From Reticulitermes lucifugus (lineage: Eukaryota > Arthropoda > Insecta > Blattodea > Rhinotermitidae): a stretch of 64,000 nucleotides of DNA. The notes below the pieces were generated by a model. It had not been told where the DNA came from. It saw only the letters and a list, made by a program, of their open reading frames with translations, and ran no database searches. The position numbers and the translations under genes were made by a program. Shown here piece after piece: positions 11,970 to 22,700 of this stretch (the stretch's first letter is position 1; every line of letters begins with the position of its first letter). The DNA lies in the NCBI GenBank assembly GCA_026260175.1, contig JAKCWW010001190.1, positions 1 through 64,000 of the forward strand. Reading direction: 5' to 3'.

Positions 11970-12160
11970 ACAGTGGTATTGATGAATATTCATGTCTGCT
12001 AGGATATGACCCAGTGTCGATTGGTAAATAGTTACTGAGGTGTCAGAGGGACTTACTGCCTCCATCTTCAGGGTATAAGTAGTCCCAAGATCTGAATGTC
12101 AGTAACTACCAATCAACACAATGTCATATCCCAGAGGACCAATGTTCAGGAATCACATTT
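11970..12160. mobile_element. foldback MITE, family F1, two-armed copy
   Basis: The left arm (CTAGGATATGACCCAGTGTC, then GATTGGTAAATAGTTACTGA) pairs imperfectly with the right arm (GTAACTACCAATCAACACA, then ATGTCATATCCCAGAGG). The loop holds TGCCTCCATCTTCAGGGTA. Related two-armed copies lie at 20254 and 21205, and halves at 3885, 15473, 33790 and 51565. It has no coding capacity, so it must be a non-autonomous DNA element. Confidence 0.72.
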
Positions 12161-14330
12161 GTTACAGTATATATAATTCCAGAGAAAGCCTGCCCTTATT
12201 AAAATTAAATGTGAATACTACTTGGAATGAAATTTCTTTGATGATAAAAATTGTGGCTTGCACCAGAGCTGGAACCAGCCCTAATGGCATCTGAAATCAC
12301 TGATTTAGCTTTTGGCAGTTGTTTAGCAATGTGTCTGTCTGCGACTTGTACAAGGTTTGCTCATATGTTACTTATAGTATTATTACAGGCATACTTGTTG
12401 TGTTTAGTTAAGAAACAAACACCTTAGTTAGGTTTTGGTGAGTGTTAACAGTGGCCATAGTTCCCCTAACATAAAATTTCCCATAAATCCTTGCTTTTTT
12501 TAATACTGATTTAGCCAGGTACAGAATTTTTTAGAAAGGTAAACCTCCTGTGTGTGGCAAGAGATTGCTGTACTCTCAAGGTGGCTAATAACATGACATC
12601 ATAGTTTGTTTGTGAATGTGCTTGAAATTGAAAGGAGCATATGTGGAGAGAGCTTACTGAAATGTGTCCTGTGATAATTACGGAGCTCTGAATTTAAGCA
12701 GTCATATATAATGCTGTAATATGTGTCAGATAGCACATTTTGATTTGTTGGCTTCAGATTAGATGGTTTTACTGAACTGATCTATATATGTATCTGCTAG
12801 GTGCATTTTTTGAAAGAAGACATCTTCCAGATCCTTATAATCAAATTACCATTTCATGATAAATTATAGTACACTTCACATAAATTGTCAACCTTCACCG
12901 AATGGAAACACTGTATTGCAAAATATTCAGTTTGTGGTATTGAATACAAATGCATAGTCTGATGTTTACCTCACAGGGCCTAGTATGTAGCTACATATAA
13001 TATGAACTGAATAAAAGTAGCATTATATGTGGACTATGAAATATGTGTACAGCATTGGTTGTGACTACGGTATAAGGAGCATGGAGTATGTGACAAGAAG
13101 TAAGGTTTTGCAGAGAAAATTCCTTCTGACTTACACACTTTTTGCCATAAATCAGACATGGGATTCACCCTGGCTTATCAGCATAAGGTGGAATTAAATG
13201 ACATAGCACAGGTTAAAGTTTCATTTTGCCTTATCTAAATAATTGATGATTTTGAGATGTAATGTTGTTGACCAGAGATCCTGAATGAAGTCTTAGTGAC
13301 CTCCATCAATATCATTAAACTGTAGCTTGTGTCTAAAATAGTATTGTAAGTAGCTACTTGGATACTGCTTACCATTGTGATCTAAATTTATTCAGTGGAA
13401 CTTTGCAAGACCTGTCACATGAGGTACAAATTTACTTTTTTTTAATTCGATTTTCAATAACAAATCTTTAAATAGTGCATCCAGCACAACTGTGTTTATT
13501 ATTCAAAAGAGTAGCTACATGTTCAGTCACAATTGACCATCACTGTGCTATCATACAATATTTAAAAGAAGGTAAAATGTAATATATATAAATTAATCAT
13601 TCTGATTTCACTGTGTGGGATCCCACAAGTTCACAGTTACTACAGTGATAAAATTGTAAAATTGTTTGGTCAGTTGTTAGCTAAATGATGGTTTTTAGTG
13701 TCCACAAGTTTTTGGCCAGATGTATATTTTAACATTAAATTACTTAAGACCGATGGGTAAAATTTCTGGATAATACTAATGTTTTTGAAGTTCTTGTGAT
13801 CATTTATATGAAGGGCATCAGCTACATATTCTGTGTTGATCAGATGGTTTGTATATATCACACCGAATGTAGGGCTGTTGGTAACGTATTTTCTTAGTAA
13901 AGTATACAGCAAAATTTATTTACATGCCTTGTTTGTTTTATATCCCATGTCTGATATTCATTACCTGTTTTGCTTCACTTAAATTGTATGTTATCATTCC
14001 ATGGGGTAGATACCCCATGGCCTGACCTCATTCCTGTGGACTTATTGGCAGTTGTATTTGGCATGGCACATCCCATAATCATCCTAAAAGTGCAGCCAAA
14101 TTTTCCGGCCCTTTATCAGCTATGACTGTCACAGACAGACACACAGACACCTTTTAGTAGATGCTTATATTTATGGTTTATTTAACAGTTCTTGCAATAG
14201 TGCAGACTCTTAGCATTAAAAGGTAGCATGGAACAATGAGTTGGAAAGTATTTAGAAGAAAGCAGACATACTCTAACTGGAGGTACTAGCCTGACATTTG
14301 CCAGACAGAACGGAGGAAAACCTAAAAATC
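12161..14330 (+). other. CpG-poor sequence, probable TMTC3 5' intron
   Basis: No coding exon is seen. A minus-strand 80-codon open frame at 13670-13912 has no convincing family match. Sequence is AT-rich with TG/CA excess, as in the rest of the TMTC3 interval. Confidence 0.4.
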
Positions 14331-14339
14331 TTCCGTGTT

Positions 14340-14540
14340 TCAAGCTACGACTGAACCACAAATTGTACGTAAAAAGTCACGCCGACAAGTTGAATGTTGG
14401 CGATACTCCGCTGTGGTTTTTCGAATTTTTTTCGGCCTCTGTGAACCCTCCTCTGCCTCCTTCTTCCGTTTTCGGTAGTTTTCTTGCTTTTGTGCATTAG
14501 TTAGTCTCGTCATCGTGAACCTGTAAAAAACGGCGCCGAG
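14340..14540 (-). pseudogene. small basic open frame, unclassified (possible transposon-derived fragment)
   Basis: A minus-strand frame reads MTRLTNAQKQENYRKRKKEA followed by further Lys/Arg-rich residues and KTTAEYRQ. This highly basic RKRKK-type segment resembles the short basic domains found at the start of some insect mobile-element proteins, but I cannot name the family. It ends without a recognisable partner exon. It sits beside one copy of the 43-bp direct repeat at 14533. Confidence 0.25.
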
Positions 14541-14575
14541 GTGACCCACCTATGTGTACCGAAATATAAGACGTT
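14533..14575. repeat. 43-bp direct repeat, copy 1
   Basis: GCGCCGAGGTGACCCACCTA begins a 43-bp block that recurs at 14775-14817 with only a few substitutions. The 199 bp between the copies are unlike them. Confidence 0.85.
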
Positions 14576-14774
14576 AGATGGTGAGAGTGTGAAAATCGTA
14601 GGTGATTTTGAAATGGCCGCCATTTTGGCAGATTTCAAGATTTTTTGATGATTCCTTTTTTAGCATGTAGGCATATTCCTTACCTTTCAAACTATGTATT
14701 GTTCACTGCTCTAGTCGAAGTAGGCGCAGAGCACTGTGAAGAAACGTAGGTAACGCGAAAATCTGACACCGCGA

Positions 14775-14817
14775 GCGCCGAGGTGACCCACCTATGTATA
14801 CCAAAATGTAAGACGTT
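14775..14817. repeat. 43-bp direct repeat, copy 2
   Basis: Second copy of the block beginning at 14533, in the same orientation, ending AAGACGTT. The differences are mostly single transitions, for example TGTGTACC versus TGTATACC. Confidence 0.85.
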
Positions 14818-15472
14818 TTACGTCAAAAACATAGCAAGTATCCTGACATAGAGTTCAACCAGTCATGTCCCAACACAAATCAGGCAGACATGTTACCACT
14901 TCAGTCAACATATTAGGTAAAACCACAGGCACTTCAGTCAGTAGAGGCTGTCTCTGGCAAAGAACTTCAGAAAGCCAACAGAAATACCACTGAGAATAGA
15001 TGTTTTCTGTGCCACAATTCAAAATTGGGATCTTGAGCAGTGCTGACCTGTTGTCCAGTGCAGGCCCAACATTGCCTTCATATTAACCTTTAGAGTCATT
15101 GACATGAAGTGTAAAAATTTATTACGAGCTATAATTTACTTTTTATTTTATTGATAAATACCAGTAAGGAAGAGTGTTTGCTTATAATGCAGTACTGTTG
15201 AGTGTAGTCTTAGTAGAAGCATATAAACATGAAGCAGCCCAAATATATATTTTAGTGAAGACAGGCATCCTTTGTGATTTAATTATGAGTATAATAAATT
15301 TAAGTTAATAGGAAAGCAGCTGATGTGCAGATTTATAATAGCCATGTTATGTAAGTAGAGGTCACTTAATGTTCATAGTTGGTCTGAGTGTCATTGCTTC
15401 TTTTAGTGTTTAAGGCTAGTCTTAACTGCACATAAGATGTCCCTCAGAAGTAAGGTAATTCTGTGCAAGATT

Positions 15473-15550
15473 TAAGGTTCTCACACAGGCATTGGTGAAT
15501 ATTCAAGAACTTTGAACAGTAGTGACTTTACAGTGTTTCTGGGGGTTTAA
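15473..15550. mobile_element. degenerate end of an F1 foldback MITE
   Basis: GGTTCTCACACAGGCATTGG and GAATATTCAAGAACTT match the outer end of F1 copies at 11970 and 20254. The remaining sequence is too diverged to pair. This is a weak assignment based on about 40 bases. Confidence 0.35.
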
Positions 15551-16497
15551 AGGATCTCGCTTCCTCCTGTGGACCTCTATTTGCAGGTTGAACAAATCTA
15601 TCTGACCATCCCCTAATGCAGTCATGAACATGATACTGAATTTTTTTGTAACTCTGTGGATCAGTGGCATGTCATTTTGAGGTCACGCAAATGTCCTTTT
15701 CATACTACGTATCTTCAACAATAGGCCCACTATTCTTTACAATCCTGTGATTTGATAAGAACACTAGCTGCCTCTCAGTGTATGTCCTGTATGTGTGGTG
15801 ATGGATGTTTGAAAAACAAGGCATATTTATTAGGATATGTTAGGAAATTGAAAATGATTACATGGTGACCATGCAAAATAAATTTGATTTTAAAACCGTA
15901 ACTGATGAATCATTATGATGTGCCATGTGAAATTTGTATTATGACTTCTTGTACACAGCACATTAACACATAGTTAATTCACATTCCAATACCTATTCTG
16001 ACATGAGCTTTATAGTTTTCCTCAGCCCCACACAAATATAGGGAATAGCAGCTTAAAATAGGCTGTGACTACCTTGTACCATTTCCTCCTGACTCATCAT
16101 TCACCATCATGTCTTTTTGTATCTGAGTCAACAGTACGTACATAGATGCAACAGCTGATATAGCTTTGTACATAAAAATTTTTATACTGTATCATACTTT
16201 GAAACCCCAAAACTCACTACTTAAGTGGCAAGAGGTTTTAATGTGTGTTTTCTTATTTAAATATATAGCATGAATATAGTAAGTGGTATATCACTGGTGA
16301 TACGATTGGCTTGCAGCTTTGTTCAAATTTTGTCACCAGTTTGAAGCAGTCAGTTTAGATGAGTGCACTATCATAAACTACACTGTCATGGTTTGTATCC
16401 ATAGTGATGCAAAAAAACGAAAAATTTGTGATTTTGTGTTATGCTTATTTGTGTTTGAGAGTGTGCCACGTAATTCATTATCATTTTCTATCTGTAG

Positions 16498-16595
16498 TGT
16501 CATTTTCCTATCAATTTGCATGGTGCATTTTATAACCAAGTTCACACCTGTGCTAAAACTGAAAGCCTTGGCGTGTTGTGTGACCAGCAGGAAAA
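16498..16595 (+). other. TMTC3 5' UTR part of the first coding exon (predicted)
   Basis: A pyrimidine-rich tract ending in CTATCTGTAG at 16497 is a good acceptor 98 bases before the start codon. This suggests that an upstream non-coding exon is spliced here. The start codon context is GAAAAATGG, with A at -3 and G at +4. Confidence 0.5.
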
Positions 16596-16781
16596 ATGGC
16601 AGCACGACTGGTACTTTCTGCAGTAATCTTCATCACCTGCATGGTGTGCTACTATAACAGCCTGCAGTGCGGCTTTGTATTCGATGACATCAGTGCCATC
16701 AAGGACAACAGAGATCTTAGACCTCATATGCCGCTGAAGAATATCTTTTTCAACGATTTCTGGGGAACCCCTATTCATAAA
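16596..16781 (+). CDS. TMTC3: TMTC3 coding exon 1 (residues 1-62)
   Basis: The start codon is chosen because it begins the family's N-terminal helix (residues 5-22) directly before [11 protein letters not shown], and it has a good Kozak context. D30-D31 form the conserved acidic pair of GT-C-type transferases in the first lumenal loop. The exon ends [10 protein letters not shown] at a phase-0 junction (AAA|GTATGA). Confidence 0.93.
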
Positions 16782-19700
16782 GTATGATCATCCATATTTG
16801 TTGCTCTTTTGGTTAATGACTTATTAATGTTGTATGTATGTTAATTTGATTGTTCTTGTAATGAAAATAGTAAAGGTAGAAAAGGTAAAGGTCACCCTAT
16901 CACATGCCATGAAGGCACAGAGTGGGGAGTAGAGGTACGGCTCTACTTGTTCTTTAACCTCAGCGCTAGATGGGGGTGGGTGGTTAACACCATGACCCGA
17001 CCACTTTACCCCCAGGAATGACGCAGTACCCATTGTATAGGAGTCTGGGTGGGCCCCAAGGCCCATCTGGATGGGTGTGTACTATCTTGCCCCCACCAGG
17101 ATTTGATCCCCGGACTGTCCAGCCTGTAGTGAGTCGCTATACCGACTACAATATCCCAGCTTACAGTGAAAATAGTATATGACCAAACCATCTTTTGTCA
17201 ACAGTACATTATATATCATGCGGTTGTGAAGCACGTCCCCCCAGTAAATCCTCTTAATCTGGGGACAGCCTCCAAAAGATAGGAGCAAGAATTAATTTTG
17301 AAAAAAAATTGTGTGGTTGTATTATTTTGAATCAGTGGTTATAAAATCTTGTTTTCACAGACACTTCACACTGTTATAAAGTGTACCTGTGTAAATGTGG
17401 CAGGAGTACCAGACTACAGTAAATGACAAATTTCAACAAGGGTTGATGTCTGGATACTCAGGCACATGTGCACAAAGAATTGCTCAGCACATATTTGGAG
17501 CAAGGAATATGCCTTGAAACTTTTGTGGCAACAGTTCAATAAAACTGTCTGAGGCTGACAGCTGTGTCAGGTGGTCCAAATCAGTCAACATTTCAGAGAC
17601 CAACTCCCATCTCCATCATCAGGGTTCTGATGTATGATATCAGACAGGCATTTAGTTGGTCTCTGAAACGTTAGTTGATTTGAACCACCTGATGCAGCTG
17701 CCAGCCTGAGAAGATTTTATTGGAGCAAGGTGTTTACAGTAACCCATCATAAAGAAAACCTGTGTAATGAACCTGTGGGACAGCAGTCAACTTCAAAAGA
17801 CTAAGCAGATTATAACATATCGTACTTCCCTGTCAGCTGCACAGCAAGGCTTTCTGCTTTGTCATCAATTGAAGTTGCTGTTTGTATAATGGAATCATAA
17901 CCACAAGCCACAAATTTAACATTTTGCATATATGAATATAGGGAACTTCAGGAAATAATCCACTGAGTGATGGATGCCACAATGGAAATTTTAGATATCA
18001 TGGCATCTTGACACCCAGGATTTGCTGATCTCTGGTAAATTACTGTGTTTCTCAGCTGTGTATTCAGATTTATGATGTACTACAAAAAATATGTTCATTC
18101 CCAAAATTAAAAGTTAGTGTTTGAACTACGCTAACTTAATCTGAATACAGCTAAATGTGTGGTCAGAAAAAATTTGTGATAACATCTAGCAGTTGGCCTA
18201 TTATGCACAAGGAGTCCATATAAAATCTGTGATAACATTCAATGATGATTGGCAGGTAAAGCTACAATACTCTGAGAAAACTGTCCATTATCATTATTCA
18301 TGACAAATCCTGGAATTGACGTCAGTCTCTATCATGAGACACTGGCATCTTAAATCACCTAAGTTATATGTAGTACATTTGCAACATGCATACCATCAGG
18401 TTAGCACAGTCAATATAGTGACTTGGCTGTGGGCTGGACAACCGAGGAATTGCGGTTCAATTCCTGGCAGGGGGCAAGAAATTTCTCTTCTCCTTAGCAT
18501 CCATACCAGCAATGGGGCCAGCTCAGCTTCCTATTCAGTGGGTACTGGGGGCCTTTCCCCAAGGGTAAGGCAGCCAGGGGGATGAAACTGACTACTCACC
18601 CCCATATAGTGCCAAGATTAAGAATGAGTGGAGCTATAACTGCTCCCAAATATGCCTTCATGGCATGCACAGGGACAACTTTACCTTTACTTTACACTGT
18701 TTTCAAAGATTTTCAGCTTGCACATTGTAGGATGTACTAACTTCATGGAGCAGAGTCCTTGAGAAGCTGTGATGGGCTACTCGAGAATTCCTCGCCGCAT
18801 GTGGAAACCAAATGTTCATTACTATGTTTACAAGAGCCTGTTCCTGGCCCCCATCCTGGGCACTTTGTAGACCTAGACATTTCAACAAGTTAAAACTTGT
18901 CTTAACCTAGGGCTGGGCTTTCATGTATAATCACTAGCCAGTTGGGGCTATTTTTAAGTGGCCATGTGCTGAAGAGTCTTGTGAGAAAATTTTTTGAATT
19001 CAGAAACTGGTATAAATATTTATTAATTACTGCACTTAAAGATGCACTGTCAAAAAGTAACTTACACATTTTATTGTTCTAATATCTTAATTTATTTATT
19101 TCATCATACGTATTTCACCTGTAGTTTGTAGACATCTCAAGCATCCATGTACCTTTAATCCCTATCATTTGGAAAGTTTGTGAATATACCGTAAGCTGTT
19201 GTTTTAGTCTACATGCATATGCATATAGAGGCAAGACAGTGACATAACTCATGAAGGAGGCACAAGTAAATGAACAGATAAAAGCAAGAAGTGCAAGAAA
19301 AGCCAGGGGAAATGTAAAAAAAATCACAAATACAAGTAGAAATAATGGCCAGCTTCTTGGCACATGAAGACAAGTTAGAAATATGAAGAAGACAGACAAA
19401 AGAACAAGATAAATGAAATTTGTAACAATGAAATGAGTACAGTACATCCTGTCATTACAGGAAGGATGTGTTCTTGAGAATGAATCCAAATTGTGGTATT
19501 CCATAACATGAACCCATTATTTCATTGACTCCCACATTGTAAGTGAAGGTGAGTTTCTACAGAAATATTTTTGATCCAACTTCATAACAAAAACACACTT
19601 TTTTACCCATAAGGAATAATAATAATAGACGTACTTAAAAATTAAAAAGGCTTTAAAACATTTAAACTTCGCTCACCAGAGATTTTGAGTGGCGGGTTAG

Positions 19701-22700
19701 CTGGCATGCTACCAGTCATCCCCATAGCTTACTGATTCATGCACATACACTAGCCAGAAGTCATCTACAGCATCACTACATATGTATATGCAATATGAAT
19801 TTCTAAAAATGTATCATTTCTGTAAAAAGAGTAGTTCTGAATTTGTTGTTTTGCATTTTGTATTCAAAAATTGTAATAACCCAAAGTTACATGAGGACAA
19901 ATGTATGGTCCATCTCATGAATTTTATAATCGTAAGTTATAAACTCCATGACCCAAATGCCCATAATATGGGAGTGCATTGTATATGGACTATTTTAACG
20001 GTATGTTAAATAGATTTTATCATGTACAAACTACAATTCAAAATACTTTCAGAGCGATAGAGAACTTCCATTAGGGAAAGTTTTTTAATACCCTCTGACG
20101 ATTTCTGTAACGGACAGCGAAAACATATCTGATGAACTGAATAAACTAAGATTTTAGAACATCACATACATAAGTTTTAAGACAACTATATAAATTAATT
20201 GTAGACAATACAGTGACATAGTAATTAAAGTTTAGCTGTTAAGAGATTAGAGGTTCTCATAACGATGCTGGTAAAGGTTAAAGTCCTCTGGGATGTTACA
20301 CCATGTCAACTGTTGTCATCACTTCTTTGACTGCCAGGCCCTGAAAACAGAGGCACTACACTCCACAAGATTGACGCTGTTTACCACTTGACATGGTGTA
20401 ACATTCCAGAAGGCTTGAATGTTCCAGCTATTGATTGTTTGCACCAGTGTAACGTATGTTATAGATATACCTACGGAACTCAAATTAAACTGTTGCCATT
20501 GTAATAATACTCAGCATTATGTTTGAATATATAAATGAGAAAATTATTGTAGTTAAGTGCTAACATATGTGAACATGAAGAAAACTAGCATGTTTTCATT
20601 TGAAATGTGAACAGTTGAATAACCATCAGCAATTCACCATACTTATATTGTGATTTTTGCCTTAAAACTTTGGGTTCTATTTTAGGGAGGAAATTCCTTG
20701 ACTAGACAGTGCTCAGTCAAGTTGGCTAGTAATTTAGAGCTTCAGAAATTTACTCGCCTATTCTGGAAAAGTTCATGGAAATTATACAGTACTTAATCCA
20801 ACTAACTGCACATGTAACATGGTTACATGTGCAGTTAGTTGGATTAAATACTCTGTAGGCAATCTGTTGCATGAAGTGTAGACAGTATTAATGGAAATTG
20901 TTGGCAAATGCAAAAATATTTGTGTGATGCATACTGCAAGTGACGTTAAGTAGCTAGTAAGTTGTATTTATGGTGTACAGCTTGGGATGACAAGACATAA
21001 ATATGCTCTTAGCAAGAAATTAAGAACAAGAGATATGTGGTGTAGTGAAACCCATATTACATGGCTGCATTAATCTGATCATACAATATACAGTGTGAAT
21101 TACATTAAGAAGCACCTCCAGTTTTGCCATGCTGAAGCAGTGGTACAGTTAACTGGCGCCTTGTTTTTGTTATGATGATCTACCTTTATTACCAAGATCT
21201 CTCATTCAGGAATGCTGTGGTCTGGGATGTGACACTATGTAGTAGGATAGGAGCTCATTCTTCTACCCTGAAGATGGAGGCAACATGCCCCACCTAAATG
21301 TTAAGTACTAGACTACACAGTGCCACATACCAGGAAACAATATTCTTCATATTTACTGCCTTGAGAACCACATGTCTCACATATTTACCGTTCGTGCCTG
21401 CTGTGCTTATTCGTGTCGCGTGTCTAAGACAAAGCACTTGCACTCTTCTGCATTTCTCCAGTGTTCAACAACAGAAGACTCCTGTGGGTAACCTCTGATT
21501 TTATTTTATTAGTGTATCAGTAAGCACCACCTCCAAATTGTTTAGTTTAAACAGAAAACCATTCTGTTTTATTAGAGGAACACATCACAGAAAGGTTGGG
21601 AGTATTACAGTTAATTTTCAGAGGGATAGTGCTATATATTTTATGTATCTTTTCCCCTTTAATCACATCCTGACATTGTGTATGGAAGAGATTTAATTTT
21701 GGTCCATACCACCCCACTGGAACTCTCACTGTAGACATACAAACTGTAGGTGCACATGTTGGTGGCTAGCTTTATCAGTATTACAACTGCATCTGCAATA
21801 TGAGAATGAAAATCCTATATACAGATATGTAAAAGACACAGATAATGCTTTGGGGACTCGGAATTGTAGTAAAACTTTCCTGTGTTTAAGTGGAACTTTC
21901 AAATAGTGCAGTTGTGTGATTAAAATTGGGTCCCATCTATAATTTAATCCAGAGGAATCATATCCTGAGAGAGCACTATAACGAGGAATATTCAATAGCA
22001 AATTTATTCTAATAGACTGCACAATACAGTGCCATAAGTTCAGTTATGTCATTTTTGGTTTGTGAGAGATACTTGTTTATTAGGTTTCAGTATGAGTTCT
22101 ACCTTATCAGGTTTGTGCTTTAAAATCATGCCTTTATGTGATGCATTGTAAAATTATCTGTATCTAATAACTGAATGCAATACACAAGATTCACATTCAC
22201 TTGCTTATAAGTTCATAAACATCTTTATGATCAGGGTAAACAAATCTAAAAAAACTGCTGATAATATTGTCACAATAATAATGTGCATGTATGTACAGCT
22301 TTTACTCTTCTTGACATAAAGTACTGTTTATCATACTTTTCTTTTTTCCAGCATTTCTGTGACCTTTATAGATGTGTAGTGAGTATCATGGCATTTTGAA
22401 GGTCCTGCATGACTAGGAGATTCTACAGTAAAATGCACAAAGTACAGTTCCCAACTTTTCCCATAGCACTGTACATGTAAACTTGCTTGTGTGCTGAATT
22501 GTTTTTCTCCAGTTTATAGTATGATTGGAAGTCAGTGTTATGAGTTTTCTATGTATACAGTACATTAATAGTCAGCAAACCAAATATCAGGCCAACATTT
22601 ATGATTACCAGCCATTATATACTGGCCAGAATCCAAAATTGAAACTTGAGTTCAGAATTTCAGACCTATGCTACCCATCACTGATAATGAATCCACTGTT

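Noticed and set aside
13670-13912. 80-codon minus frame with a vague likeness to ends of some retroelement proteins
   Set aside because: The resemblance was too weak to align in any consistent way, and the frame lies in AT-rich intronic DNA.
14533-14817. 43-bp direct repeats as possible long terminal repeats of a retroelement
   Set aside because: They are far too short, with 199 bp between them and no retroelement coding sequence.
19115-19504. 129-codon hydrophobic minus-strand frame that could be read as a membrane protein
   Set aside because: It is the complement of an A-rich, low-complexity plus strand inside TMTC3 intron 1, with no splice context or family resemblance.
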